Shown: positions 42,026 to 52,422, numbered from the stretch's first letter. The stretch: DNA of 64,000 nt from Hymenobacter negativus (GCF_017571495.1 NZ_JAGETZ010000024.1:1-64000); one strand, 5' to 3'. Program-made: numbers and translations. The notes: generated by a model from the sequence alone, not told the origin.

Positions 42026-42976
42026 ATGAAAGCCGATTTCAACCACTGCGAGTCCGTGTATTGGGTGTTTACCCAGCTCTGTAACGACAAGTGCGACCAT
42101 TGCTACAACAGCTCCGGACCACAGGGCACGCGCATCAGCGCCCAGGACTGCCTGCGCATTGTGCGCAACCTGCCCGACAGCATCGACCGCCTCATCCTCT
42201 CCGGTGGCGAGCCCATTGCCGACCGCGCCAAGCTCTACCTCATCCTCGATGCCGTGCAGGAGAAATACCAGGGCCGCACGCAGGTTATGCTTCAAACCAA
42301 TGGCGACCTGCTTACCCCAGAAATCCTGGATTTACTGATTGAAAAAGGTGTCACCCGCTTCGACATCGCCAGCATCGACCGCTACCATAAAATGGCCGGC
42401 TCCCGCCTGATGACCCTGGCCGACCTCTTCGAGAGCCGCGGCGTAAACGGCGACGACCACGACCCGCTTATCGAAAAGGAGCATCTGCTTGTGGAGGGCC
42501 ACCGCCTGAGCTGGGGCTACTGGGGTGCCACCGACGACATGTGGCTGGGCGGCAATTGGGCCCGGGGTCGCGCCCTCGAAAAGGACATCTGGCTGCGCGA
42601 CCCCAGCCACAACTTCTGCGCCATCCTCTCCGGGGCCAAAGGCTTTCTGGGGGGCACCGACCTGCCCCAGGAAATCAGCATCCAGCTCTGGAAAATCAAT
42701 CCATGCTGTCCCGGCACGAAGTTTCCCCTAGGCGACGCCCGCCAGGAAAAAGTGGCCGATGTACTGCTACGTGCTTCCAAATCCGAAATCATGCAGCGCC
42801 TCAACCAGGGCGAGCCGTGGAAAATGGGCGAGTCCGTTGGCGTAACGGAGGAGCACGCGCTGGCTCGTGGCGAAGAATTGCAGAACGTCTGCCGCTGGTG
42901 CGATGAGTTTTTCGAGCATAACCAGGGGGCAATTCAGACGTCTATAGCCAGTACGACGCCGCTTTGGCAGGCTTAA
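42026..42976 (+). CDS. Radical SAM protein with C-terminal cysteine cluster
   Basis: The ATG at 42026 is chosen, since the upstream extension runs through the terminator. The 316 residues have CxxxCxxC at 19, 23 and 26 (CNDKCDHC), a LILSGGEP motif and VMLQTNGDLL. The C-terminal part has Cys residues (NPCCPGTKFPLGD, NVCRWCDEFF) that resemble a SPASM/Twitch-type auxiliary cluster site. Such enzymes modify peptides or small molecules. It follows an importer operon with two amidotransferase-like proteins. No precursor peptide gene was found nearby. The substrate is unknown. Confidence 0.78.
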   Translation: MKADFNHCESVYWVFTQLCNDKCDHCYNSSGPQGTRISAQDCLRIVRNLPDSIDRLILSGGEPIADRAKLYLILDAVQEKYQGRTQVMLQTNGDLLTPEILDLLIEKGVTRFDIASIDRYHKMAGSRLMTLADLFESRGVNGDDHDPLIEKEHLLVEGHRLSWGYWGATDDMWLGGNWARGRALEKDIWLRDPSHNFCAILSGAKGFLGGTDLPQEISIQLWKINPCCPGTKFPLGDARQEKVADVLLRASKSEIMQRLNQGEPWKMGESVGVTEEHALARGEELQNVCRWCDEFFEHNQGAIQTSIASTTPLWQA

Positions 42977-43006
42977 CACATGCCCGACTCCGGTCCGATG
43001 GTGAAG

Positions 43007-43079
43007 CCGTCCGACTGATTGTCGTTGGACGGCACTGTTGCAGCGGGTCAGACAGCTTGTACTTCAGTTGGTCGGACGG
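43007..43079. repeat. Short inverted repeat upstream of the DUF4011 gene
   Basis: The segment at 43007-43017 pairs imperfectly with 43065-43079 (GTCCGAC core), with another similar core between them. It could be an intergenic palindromic unit or a regulatory site for the large downstream gene. Confidence 0.35.
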
Positions 43080-43180
43080 TTCTGTCGTCAGAATGAAATC
43101 TGACGATAATTTCGCCTGATTTTAGTCGAGCTTACACTCCGCAGCTTTGCGATTACGGACTGGTCATTCAAGAACGTTTT

Positions 43181-46100
43181 ATGTCACCCTTGCTACCCGA
43201 GGAAAACAGTACCCTGGCCGCCCGGCTCGAAGCCGCCCGGCAGGAGCTGCTGGACCTGGGGATGCGCAACCCACTGCTTAACTTCAAGTTGTCGACGGCG
43301 CAGGGCGTGGCCATTGTGCGCGAGGAAGCCACACCGGTGTACGAGATGCTGGTCCGGCAGGGCAAAACGATGTATTTCCAGGGCATCCCCGATTCTCGGC
43401 TTGCGGCGGGGAAGTCAGCCCGAGCTATCCGGTCCACAACTGGCTTTACCTCATTGGAAGGGGCTACTGCGGGGTTAACAGAAGCGGAGCTGGACGAGCG
43501 CCGGGCCGCCCATCTGCAAGCATTGAGCACCGCTTACGAAGCACCCGAGCCGGCAGAAACGGAACACCAGGCCCTGCTCACCGACAACAAGCTGCAAACC
43601 GATGAGTCGCTGGCCCGGCTGGAAAGCCGCTTGCAGCGCACCTACTACACGGCCCGCACCAGCCTGGAAGAAACCGGCGCCAACATCTTGTATCTGGCCC
43701 TGGGCATGCTCACCTGGTACGAGACCGAGCGCAGCGAAGAGCCCCGTCAGGCGCCACTGGTGCTGGTGCCCGTGCTGCTGGAGCGCGGCACCGCCGCCGA
43801 GCGATTCAGGCTGCGCTACACCGGTGCCGAGGTAGAGGGCAACCTATCGCTGCAAGCTAGACTCAAGGCCGGGTTTGGCGTGGCACTGCCGCTGCCCGAG
43901 CTGGATGATGACGGCACGCTGAGCGACTATTACGCCGCTGTGCTGGCGGCCGTGGCTGGGCTGCCGCGCTGGCGGGTCGATGCCAACACCATCACCCTGA
44001 GCTTTTTTTCGTTTGGCAAGTTTCTGCTGTACCGGGATTTGGACCCAGCAACCTGGCCCGCGGGCGCAAACCTATTGGAGCATCCAGCTATTAGGGCGCT
44101 GCTGGGCCGCAACAGCGGCTTCCGCGACGCGCCACCGTCGGTGAGCGACACTGCCTTCCTGGATACCGAGAGTCCCGCCGCCGACCTGCACCAGGTGCTC
44201 GACGCCGACTCGTCGCAGTTGCTGGCGCTGCTGGCCGTGCACGAGGGCCGCAACTTGGTTATTCAGGGCCCGCCCGGCACCGGCAAGTCCCAGACCATTG
44301 CCAACCTGTTGGCCGAGGCCATTGGGGCGGGTAAAAAAGTGCTTTTTGTGGCCGAAAAGATGGCCGCGCTGGAAGTAGTAAAGCGCCGCCTCGATGCTTT
44401 GGGCCTGGGTGCGGCCTGCCTGGAGTTGCACAGCCACAAAGCCAATAAAAAGGGCTTGCACGATGAGCTGCGCCACACGCTCGGCCTGGGCCGCCCGGCC
44501 ACCGCCACCGGTGTTGCCGACCAAATGGCCCAGCTCCCCCGCTACCGCCAAGCCCTGAACGACTACGCGCTGGCTGTAAACGCGCCGCTGGGCCACAGCC
44601 GCCGTACTGCCCAGCAACTTGCCGGTGAGCTGCTGCACCTGAACGAAAAGCGCGGCCCGGTAGCGTTGCCGCGCATCCCGTTTGCCCGCCTCAGCAGCTG
44701 GACTGATGCCGACGCAGCCCACGCCGAAGCCATGGCTACCCGCCTGCAAGCCACCTTGCAGAAAATCGGCGTGCCGAAAAATCTGCTATTCTGGGGCAGT
44801 GAGCTGACTGTGCTACTGCCCGCCGCGCAGGATGCGTTAGAAAGTCAGCTGCGCCAGGCTTCAGCCACCATTGAAACTCTGCAAACTACCTCTGAAGCCC
44901 TGGCACGACACCTAGGCCTGCCGGCTCCCACAGAGCGGGCGCAGGCCGAAGCCCTGCTGCCGGCGGCCCGCCATGCGCAGCTAGCCCCTGGCCTGCCTGG
45001 CCCGGCGGTAACGGATGCGGCCTGGGTACAGGAGGCCAGCCGCGTGGCCGAGGTATTGCAGGCAGGTATGGCCTACACCGCCTTGCACCAGCAGCACGAT
45101 ACCACCCTGCTTCCCGAAGCATGGGACCAGCAGCTGCTGGCTGAAAGAGCGGCCTTACTGGCCTATGGCGACAAGTGGTGGAAGTTTGCTAGCGGCGACT
45201 ACCGTAATGCCCGCAAGCGGCTGCAAAGCATCTGGCAACGCGCATTGCCCGATGAGGCAACGGCTTTGGTGACTGTTATCGATGCCATTCACGAAGCCCG
45301 CCGGCACCGCCAGACCATTGCCGAAGGCAACCCCCTGATGGCTTCATTGTTTGGTCCGGCCTGGCAGGGCCTTCGCTCCGATTGGGCCGCCCTGCGCCGC
45401 GTGGCCGACTACCTGACGCTAACCCACCAGCGCATTGCCCGCCACGAGTTGCCTGCCGCCCTGCTGAATTATCTGGCCGGGGGCAGCCCTTCCGAGGGCA
45501 TCACCGCGGCCCTTGCGGCGCTGGAAACAGCTCTGGCCCGGCAACGCACCACCGTGCAGGGCCTGGCTGATGCCTTGCAGCTAAACGAGGCCCGGCGCTT
45601 TGGTCCCGATGGCCGCCTGCAATTCCAGCCCTTCGCCGCACAGCTGACTACGCTGCGCCAATGGACCGCCGACCTGCCCGCCCTGCGCCTGGTTACGGAA
45701 TGGAACAATGTGGCCGCCAGCGTGCAGGCCGAGCAGTTACCTGAATTACTCTTGCTGGTCGAAAGCTGGCCTGAAGCCGGACGCTTTCTGGCCAGCGCTG
45801 TGCGGCAGACCTGGCTGGAAAACCTGCAAAAAGTGGCCTACGAGCAACACCCGGCCCTGCGGCAATTTGAGCGGGCCGGGCATGAGGAACTGGCCGCTCG
45901 CTTCCGGCAGGCCGACCGCGACAGCCTGTACCACAACCGCGTGCGGGCCATGCAGAACCACCACGCGCAGCTGCCCAACCAACAGGCTGGCGGGCAAATG
46001 CTGGTGCTCCGCAACGAGTTTGCGAAGAAGAGCCGGCACCTGTCCATTCGCCGGCTCATGCAGGAGGCCGGGCGGGCAGTGCAGGCCATCAAGCCAGTGT

Positions 46101-48022
46101 TTATGATGTCGCCGCTTTCGGTGGCCAGCTTCCTGCCGCCGGGCGCGGTGGCGTTCGATTTGGTGGTGTTTGACGAAGCCAGCCAGGTGAAGCCTGTGGA
46201 TGCGCTGGGTGCCATTGCGCGAGGCAAGCAGCTAGTGGTAGTGGGCGACTCCAAGCAGCTGCCGCCCACCAGCTTCTTCGATTCCCTTACCAACAGTGGT
46301 GAGGAAGCGGACGAGGAAAACGTGACGGCCGACATTCAGAGTATTCTGGAGCTGTGCACTGCCCGTCAAATGCCCGAGCGCATGCTGCGCTGGCACTACC
46401 GCAGCCTGCACCAGTCCCTGATTGCCGCCTCCAACCATCTTTTCTACGACGACAAGCTGGTTATTTTTCCCAGCCCGGGCGGCCAGGGTCATTTGGGCCT
46501 GGTGTACCACCACCTGCCCGAAACGCACTACGAGCGCGGCACCACGCGCACCAACCCGGCCGAAGCTGCCGCCGTAGCGGAGGCCGTGCTGCACCACGCC
46601 CGCACCAGCCCCACGCTCACGTTGGGCGTGGTGGCCTTTAGCACGGCGCAACGCCAAGCCATTCAGGATGCGCTGGAAATCCGGCGCTGGCAGCACCCCG
46701 AAACCGAAGCTTTTTTCAGCCGCCACGCGCACGAGCCTTTCTTCATTAAGAACCTAGAAAACGTGCAGGGCGATGAGCGTGACGTCATTTTCATCAGCAT
46801 CGGCTACGGCCGCACGAAGGACGGCTACCTCACCATGAGCTTTGGCCCGCTCAACGGCGAAGGCGGCGAGCGGCGCCTCAACGTGCTCATCACCCGCGCC
46901 CGCCAGCGCTGCGAGGTATTCACCAACCTCACGGCCGACGACCTGGACCTCAGCCGAACGCCGGCCCGGGGCGTGGCTGCCCTCAAAACCTTCCTCAGCT
47001 TTGCCCAGCATGGCCGCCTCAATCGGAACGAAGAAACCGACCGCGCCTTGGAATCTCCGTTTGAGGAAGCCGTGCACCGGGCTCTTACGGCGCGCGGCTA
47101 CCAGGTGCGTCCCCAGGTTGGCAGCCAGGGCTTTTACCTCGATTTGGCCGTGGTGGACCCCGACCAACCCGGCCGCTACGTGCTGGGCATCGAGTGCGAC
47201 GGAGCCATGTACCACTCGGCCCGTTCGGCCCGCGACCGGGACCGACTGCGGCAGGAAGTGCTCGAAAGCGTGGGCTGGCGCCTGCACCGCATCTGGAGCA
47301 CTGACTGGTTTCGCGACCCGGCCGGCGAAACCGAGCGCACCGTGGCGGCTATTGAAGAAGCCCGCCACCTATCGGTCCTCGACCAAGCCGATGCGCTGGC
47401 CGACGACGAAAGCAACACGCGCCGGCTGGGAGCTCTGGAACGCGAAGCGCCAGCCGTGGCGACCAGCCACGGCACCATCCCCTATCAGGTTGCCCAGCTG
47501 CCGGCTGCCATCCGCCAGCGCGAGCTGCACCAGCACCCCACGGGCCGCTTGGCCGCTTGGGTATCCGAAGTAGTAGCCGTGGAAAGCCCTGTGCATGTCG
47601 ATGAAGCAACCCGCCGCCTGGCCGCCGCTACGGGAGTCACGCAGGTTGGGTCCCGCATTCGGGCCAGCGTGGCCCAGGCCATCGACCTAGCCGCCAAAAT
47701 GGGCGGCATCCGCCAGCAGGGCAACTTTCTGTGGACACCCACCATGCCCCCGGCCGCGCCTCCCCTGCGCGACCGCAGCACCCTTCCCGCCATTTCCCGC
47801 AAGCTCAGCTTTGTAGCGCCCGAAGAAGTAGCCGCTGCGGTACTCCGCGTGGTGCGCGACGGCTTTGCCGTGAAGCGGGAGGCAGTGGCTCTGCCCGCAG
47901 CGCGGCTGCTGGGTTTCAGCCGCCCAAGCGAGGAGCAACGTCAGGTTTTTTCGTCGGCTATCAACCAACTGGTAGCCGACGAAAAGCTGAGTGAAACCAA
48001 GGGCGTGCTGAAGCCTATGTAG
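43181..48022 (+). CDS. DUF4011-helicase-Vsr-like nuclease protein, probable phage defence
   Basis: The protein has 1613 residues. Order: DUF4011 (1-330, with LLDLGMRNPLLNFKL), superfamily 1 helicase domains split by a long helical insert, with Walker A GPPGTGKS near 365, a Walker B VVFDEASQ near 996 and GDSKQLPP, and a late helicase motif RRLNVLITRAR. A Vsr/DUF559-like nuclease follows (about 1295-1390: SPFEEAVHRAL, YLDLAVV, GIECDGAMYH, RDRLRQEVLESVGW, RIWSTDWF), then a DUF3320-type end. Similar single-gene proteins have been reported as anti-phage defence (Hhe type, as I recall it). It stands alone with its own leader. Confidence 0.85.
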   Translation: MSPLLPEENSTLAARLEAARQELLDLGMRNPLLNFKLSTAQGVAIVREEATPVYEMLVRQGKTMYFQGIPDSRLAAGKSARAIRSTTGFTSLEGATAGLTEAELDERRAAHLQALSTAYEAPEPAETEHQALLTDNKLQTDESLARLESRLQRTYYTARTSLEETGANILYLALGMLTWYETERSEEPRQAPLVLVPVLLERGTAAERFRLRYTGAEVEGNLSLQARLKAGFGVALPLPELDDDGTLSDYYAAVLAAVAGLPRWRVDANTITLSFFSFGKFLLYRDLDPATWPAGANLLEHPAIRALLGRNSGFRDAPPSVSDTAFLDTESPAADLHQVLDADSSQLLALLAVHEGRNLVIQGPPGTGKSQTIANLLAEAIGAGKKVLFVAEKMAALEVVKRRLDALGLGAACLELHSHKANKKGLHDELRHTLGLGRPATATGVADQMAQLPRYRQALNDYALAVNAPLGHSRRTAQQLAGELLHLNEKRGPVALPRIPFARLSSWTDADAAHAEAMATRLQATLQKIGVPKNLLFWGSELTVLLPAAQDALESQLRQASATIETLQTTSEALARHLGLPAPTERAQAEALLPAARHAQLAPGLPGPAVTDAAWVQEASRVAEVLQAGMAYTALHQQHDTTLLPEAWDQQLLAERAALLAYGDKWWKFASGDYRNARKRLQSIWQRALPDEATALVTVIDAIHEARRHRQTIAEGNPLMASLFGPAWQGLRSDWAALRRVADYLTLTHQRIARHELPAALLNYLAGGSPSEGITAALAALETALARQRTTVQGLADALQLNEARRFGPDGRLQFQPFAAQLTTLRQWTADLPALRLVTEWNNVAASVQAEQLPELLLLVESWPEAGRFLASAVRQTWLENLQKVAYEQHPALRQFERAGHEELAARFRQADRDSLYHNRVRAMQNHHAQLPNQQAGGQMLVLRNEFAKKSRHLSIRRLMQEAGRAVQAIKPVFMMSPLSVASFLPPGAVAFDLVVFDEASQVKPVDALGAIARGKQLVVVGDSKQLPPTSFFDSLTNSGEEADEENVTADIQSILELCTARQMPERMLRWHYRSLHQSLIAASNHLFYDDKLVIFPSPGGQGHLGLVYHHLPETHYERGTTRTNPAEAAAVAEAVLHHARTSPTLTLGVVAFSTAQRQAIQDALEIRRWQHPETEAFFSRHAHEPFFIKNLENVQGDERDVIFISIGYGRTKDGYLTMSFGPLNGEGGERRLNVLITRARQRCEVFTNLTADDLDLSRTPARGVAALKTFLSFAQHGRLNRNEETDRALESPFEEAVHRALTARGYQVRPQVGSQGFYLDLAVVDPDQPGRYVLGIECDGAMYHSARSARDRDRLRQEVLESVGWRLHRIWSTDWFRDPAGETERTVAAIEEARHLSVLDQADALADDESNTRRLGALEREAPAVATSHGTIPYQVAQLPAAIRQRELHQHPTGRLAAWVSEVVAVESPVHVDEATRRLAAATGVTQVGSRIRASVAQAIDLAAKMGGIRQQGNFLWTPTMPPAAPPLRDRSTLPAISRKLSFVAPEEVAAAVLRVVRDGFAVKREAVALPAARLLGFSRPSEEQRQVFSSAINQLVADEKLSETKGVLKPM

Positions 48023-48473
48023 CTGCGAGCGCGAGGCTTCTACAGCCCTGTCAGCTCAGCGAGAGACACATCAGTTCAGCAGGGATTGCGTGGCATAGCC
48101 AGCATACGTGATTTTGCGAAGTGTGCGCAGTGGTAAAGCAGTGACTCGCAGTGCTGGTCGGGTGTTTTTCACACGGTTGGTTAGGGCAGGAAACGAAGCA
48201 GTTGGGTAGGTGCGCAAACTCAGTTGCGCAGCCGGCTTCTTACCTAGTTTTTGGGCATTAATCGGGGCGCAGGGTGCTATGCTAACATCCTACAAGAAGT
48301 TGGCAAAGGAGGGCACGAGCCCGGTTTGGCAGAATCCTACATTTGTTGAAAGCCCTGCGCACTGAAAATTCGCATTGGGCCAGGATGTTCTCAAATTGGC
48401 CTGCGCGGGCTGCTTTATCAAGTAAAACTCCCAGCTTCCCAACCAAAAAAGGGCAGCGTTGCGATGCAAAGCA
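48023..48473. other. Intergenic region, nothing recognised
   Basis: About 450 bases lie between the DUF4011 gene and the rhamnosidase. No conserved ORF, RNA or convincing terminator was recognised. It probably holds the promoter of the glycosidase operon. Confidence 0.5.
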
Positions 48474-51287
48474 ATGACAACACGCCGATTTCCCTTTTTT
48501 GATTCTGCGCTGTTTTCCAATTGCCTGCTGGCGGTTTCTATACTGATTTATCATCCGGTCGCCGCGCAAAAGCTGGTTAATGCCAACCTGAAATGCGAGT
48601 ATCAGCTGCACCCGCTGGGCGTGCAAACCGCCAAGCCCGCTTTAAGCTGGGAGTTACGCTCCGACCGCCGCAACATCCAGCAGACCGCCTACCAGATTCT
48701 AGTCTCGGACAACCCGAAAAAGCTTAGTCAAAACATTGGCAACATCTGGGATACCGGCAAAGTCACTTCAGCTGCATCCATCCAGGTGAGCTACGCGGGC
48801 ACCGCATTGCAGCCGGCAAAAACGTATTTCTGGAAGGTAAAAACTTGGGATAACCAAAACGGTGCTTCTGATTGGTCAGCCCCAGCCGAGTGGCAAACGG
48901 GCCTGTTCGGACCCGCCGACTGGAAAGGCGCCCAGTGGATAGCCTACGACCAACTGCCCGCCGAGCGGGTGACCGTGCTGCCCGTGGACGGGGCCAAGGA
49001 CACCTACCGCGACAACAATATCCTGCCGTTGCTGCGGAAGCAGTTTACTGCCAAAAAGCCCACCAAAGCCACGCTGTTCATCAGCGGCCTAGGGCAATTT
49101 GAAGCCATCCTGAATGGCCAGAAAGTAGGCAACCATTTCCTCGACCCCGGTTGGACAAAGTACGACAAGCAAGTGCAGTACGTGACGTTTGACGTGACGA
49201 GCCTCGTAAAAAGCGGCCCCAACGCGCTGGGCGTCATGCTCGGCAACGGCTTCTACTACGTGCCGCCGGTGAAAGAGCGTTATCGCAAGCTAAAGTCGGC
49301 TTTTGGGCACCCGAAGCTGATTTGCCGGCTGGCCTTGGACTACGCCGACGGCTCGCACGCCGACGTAGTGAGCGACCCCACCTGGCGCACCGCAGCCGGG
49401 CCGGTTACTTTCAGCAGCATTTATGGCGGCGAGGACTATAACGCGGGTCTGGAGCCAACTGGCTGGGCCACGGCTGCTTTTCAGGATAAAAGCTGGCGGC
49501 CGGTTATCCGCGTCGATGGCCCGGCCGAGCTGCTCACCCAGCAGCAGGAGCCGCTACAGACCTTCGATACCTTTAAGGCCCAAAGTATAACCCAGCCCCA
49601 AACCGGTAAGTGGGTGTACGACTTCGGGCAGAACGCCTCAGGCATCATCGAGCTACAAGTGCGAGGTCACCGGGACGACACGGTGCGCATTACGCCGGCC
49701 GAGCTGCTGGGAGCCGACAAAATGGTGACGCAGAAAAATACGGGGCGCGGCTTTTATTTCACGTATGTATTGAAAGGCAGCGGCGTAGAAACCTGGCGGC
49801 CCCGCTTTACTTACTACGGCTTCCGCTACGCGCAGGTAGAGGGCGGTGTGCCCAAAGGCGAAGCCAACCCGAAGAGCCAGCCCGAAATCATGCGCCTGAC
49901 AGCGTTGCACACCCGCAACGCCGCCGCCAGCGCGGGGACGTTTTCGTGCTCGAACGACTTACTCAACCGCACCAATACACTGATTGACTGGGCCGTAAAA
50001 AGCAACCTAGCCAGCGTGATGACCGACTGCCCGCACCGCGAAAAGCTGGGCTGGCTCGAACAGACGCACCTCATGGGCGCTTCGCTACGCTACGGCTACG
50101 ACATCGCCACGCTCTGCCGCAAGACCATAGCCGACATGCGCGCCTCGCAAATGGCCGACGGATTGGTGCCCGAAATCGCGCCTGAATACGTCAAGTTTGA
50201 GTGGGGCGGCGACATGTTCCGCGACTCGCCAGAGTGGGGCAGCGCCAGCATCATTCTGCCCTGGTACGTGTACCAGTGGTACGGCGACCGCCAGGTGCTG
50301 GCCGAGAACTACGACATGATGCAGCGCTACGTGACCTACCTCGGCACGAAAGCCAACGGACACATTCTCTCGCAAGGCCTGGGCGACTGGTACGACCTCG
50401 GCCCCAAGCCGCCGGGCACCTCCCAGCTCACCCCGATGGGCGTAACCGGCACGGCCACTTACTATTACGACCTCACGCTAATGGCCAGCATTGCCCGGCT
50501 GCTGGGCAAAACCGCCGATGCCACGGCCTACGAGAAGCTGGGCGCGGAGGTCAAAACGGCTTTCAACACGAAGTTCTTCAACCCCCAAACCAAGCAGTAC
50601 GCCACTGGCAGCCAGACCGCTAATGCCATGGCCGTGTACATGGGCCTAGTGGCGCCCGCCGATAAAGCGGCCGTGGTCGAAAATATCGTGCAGGACCTGC
50701 GCACCCGCGCCAACGCTCTGACGGCCGGCGACATCGGCTACCGCTACCTGCTGCGCGTGCTGGAAGAGGCGGGCCGCTCCGACGTCATTTTTGCGATGAA
50801 CAACCGGTCGGATGTGCCCGGCTACGGCTACCAACTGGCCCACGGCGCCACGGCCCTCACCGAATCGTGGGCTGCGCTGCCCACGGTATCGAACAACCAC
50901 TTGATGCTGGGACATTTGCAGGAGTGGTTTTACGGCGGCCTGGGCGGCATTCGTCCGGCTGATGGGTCGGTAGCCTTCAGCCAGATTGACATCAAGCCCG
51001 AGCCAGTGGGCGACGTGACCAGCGCCCGGGCCAGCCACCACTCGCCCTACGGCCTCATTGCGACAAGCTGGAAAAAGATAGGAGAAACCTTCGATTTGAC
51101 GGTGACTATTCCGGCCAATACCACGGCCACGATTTACCTGCCAGCCACCGCTTCGGCGCGCATCACGGAAGGCGGCCAGCCGCTGGAGAAGCACCCGGAG
51201 CTACAGTCGCTGGGCTTCGCTGACGGTCGGGCGCGCATCAAGGCCGGCTCGGGGATTTATCATTTTGAGGTTGGCCCAACCTTGTAA
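48474..51287 (+). CDS. Alpha-L-rhamnosidase (GH78-type)
   Basis: The ATG at 48474 (MTTRRFPFF) gives 937 residues with a signal peptide ending near HPVAAQ. Domains in order: fibronectin-like N-domain (EYQLHPLGVQTAKPALSWELR), rhamnosidase N-terminal domain (FISGLGQFEAILNGQKVG, LDPGWTKYDK), a concanavalin-like domain (WVYDFGQNASGIIEL), the catalytic six-hairpin barrel (MTDCPHREKLGWLEQTHLMG, EWGSASIILPWYVYQWYGD) and a C-terminal beta domain. It removes terminal alpha-L-rhamnose from plant or microbial glycans, probably in the periplasm. It leads a run of four glycosidase genes; the next starts 4 bases after its stop. Confidence 0.9.
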   Translation: MTTRRFPFFDSALFSNCLLAVSILIYHPVAAQKLVNANLKCEYQLHPLGVQTAKPALSWELRSDRRNIQQTAYQILVSDNPKKLSQNIGNIWDTGKVTSAASIQVSYAGTALQPAKTYFWKVKTWDNQNGASDWSAPAEWQTGLFGPADWKGAQWIAYDQLPAERVTVLPVDGAKDTYRDNNILPLLRKQFTAKKPTKATLFISGLGQFEAILNGQKVGNHFLDPGWTKYDKQVQYVTFDVTSLVKSGPNALGVMLGNGFYYVPPVKERYRKLKSAFGHPKLICRLALDYADGSHADVVSDPTWRTAAGPVTFSSIYGGEDYNAGLEPTGWATAAFQDKSWRPVIRVDGPAELLTQQQEPLQTFDTFKAQSITQPQTGKWVYDFGQNASGIIELQVRGHRDDTVRITPAELLGADKMVTQKNTGRGFYFTYVLKGSGVETWRPRFTYYGFRYAQVEGGVPKGEANPKSQPEIMRLTALHTRNAAASAGTFSCSNDLLNRTNTLIDWAVKSNLASVMTDCPHREKLGWLEQTHLMGASLRYGYDIATLCRKTIADMRASQMADGLVPEIAPEYVKFEWGGDMFRDSPEWGSASIILPWYVYQWYGDRQVLAENYDMMQRYVTYLGTKANGHILSQGLGDWYDLGPKPPGTSQLTPMGVTGTATYYYDLTLMASIARLLGKTADATAYEKLGAEVKTAFNTKFFNPQTKQYATGSQTANAMAVYMGLVAPADKAAVVENIVQDLRTRANALTAGDIGYRYLLRVLEEAGRSDVIFAMNNRSDVPGYGYQLAHGATALTESWAALPTVSNNHLMLGHLQEWFYGGLGGIRPADGSVAFSQIDIKPEPVGDVTSARASHHSPYGLIATSWKKIGETFDLTVTIPANTTATIYLPATASARITEGGQPLEKHPELQSLGFADGRARIKAGSGIYHFEVGPTL

Positions 51288-51291
51288 TTGC

Positions 51292-52422
51292 ATGAAAATT
51301 AAACTTGCTTCTCTCTTGCTACTTAGCGGCCTTTGCCAGTCGGCTTGGGCACAAAAAGCCTTGCCTACAGCCGTGCCCGCCGCCGAGATGCAGAAGGTGT
51401 ACGAGGAAGTGAAAACGCCCTACAAGTACGGCCTGGTGCTCGTGACGGACGACAATAAGAAGAAGATGGACTGCCCCAGCGTTTTCCGCAAAAACGGGCA
51501 GTGGTGGATGACATACATCATTTACGACGGGCGCGGCTACGAAACCTGGCTGGCGCAGAGCAAAGATTTGCTGAAGTGGGAGACAAAAGGCAAAATCTTG
51601 TCTTTCAGCGATACTACTGACTGGGACACCAACCAAAAAGCCGGCTACGTGGCCCTGCAGGACCCCAAGTGGGGCGGCAGCTATGAGTGGCAGCCCTACG
51701 CAGGCAAGTACTGGCTGTCGTACTTCGGCGGCAACTCGCGGGGGTACGAGAAGGGCGTTTTGTCCATCAGCCTGGCTTCTACCGATAAGGACCCCACCAC
51801 GCTGCCCGCCTGGCAGCGCCTGGCTAAGCCGGTGTTGCGCCCCGATGACAAGGACGTGCGCTGGTGGGAAAACCATACCATCTATAAAAGCTCGGTGGTG
51901 TGGGACAAAAGCAAGCTCACCGGCCACCCCTTTGTGATGTACTACAACGCCAATGGCGACAGCCTCAACGCCAAGCGCGGCGCGGAGCGCATCGGCATGG
52001 CCGTGAGCGACGACATGACGCACTGGACGCGCTACCTGCGCAACCCCGTACTCAACCACCACACCGGCATCACGGGCGACGCCTACCTGCAAAAGATGGA
52101 TAACGGATTGTGGACGATGTTCTACTTCGGCGCCTTCTACCCAGGCGTAAAGGGCGCCGTGAACCGCTTCGCCTGCTCCTACGACCTGAAAAATTGGACT
52201 GACTGGACGGGGGCAAACTTGGTGGAGCCCTCGGAGCCTTACGACGAGCTTTTTGCCCACAAGTCCTTCGTGCTGAAATACAAAGGCGTGGTGTACCACT
52301 ACTACTGCGCCGTGAACAAGCCCGACCAGCGCGGCATCGCAGTGGCTACCTCAAAGGATTTGGGCAAGAGCACAGTAGCATTCATCGCGCCGCCAGTGAA
52401 GAAGTCGAAAGAAGCGAAGTAG
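51292..52422 (+). CDS. Five-bladed beta-propeller glycosidase (GH43/GH117-like)
   Basis: The ATG at 51292 gives 376 residues with a signal peptide ending at AWAQ. The mature protein has repeated propeller blades: MDCPSVFRKNGQWWMTYIIYDG, TWLAQSKDLLKWE, YLQKMDNGLWTMFYFGAF, FACSYDLKNWTDW and KSFVLKYKGVVYHYYCAVN. The DCPSV Asp is a likely catalytic or base residue. The fold is shared by GH43, GH117 and GH130; the exact family cannot be set by eye. It is 4 bases downstream of the rhamnosidase and its stop codon lies inside a palindromic repeat. Confidence 0.72.
   Translation: MKIKLASLLLLSGLCQSAWAQKALPTAVPAAEMQKVYEEVKTPYKYGLVLVTDDNKKKMDCPSVFRKNGQWWMTYIIYDGRGYETWLAQSKDLLKWETKGKILSFSDTTDWDTNQKAGYVALQDPKWGGSYEWQPYAGKYWLSYFGGNSRGYEKGVLSISLASTDKDPTTLPAWQRLAKPVLRPDDKDVRWWENHTIYKSSVVWDKSKLTGHPFVMYYNANGDSLNAKRGAERIGMAVSDDMTHWTRYLRNPVLNHHTGITGDAYLQKMDNGLWTMFYFGAFYPGVKGAVNRFACSYDLKNWTDWTGANLVEPSEPYDELFAHKSFVLKYKGVVYHYYCAVNKPDQRGIAVATSKDLGKSTVAFIAPPVKKSKEAK

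Noticed and set aside
48282..48626. Minus-strand ORF at the rhamnosidase start
   Set aside because: It overlaps the signal peptide coding region of the rhamnosidase and has no recognisable family pattern.
51319..52299. 326-codon minus-strand ORF opposite the propeller glycosidase
   Set aside because: The plus strand has propeller repeats and a signal peptide; the antisense frame is a codon-bias shadow.
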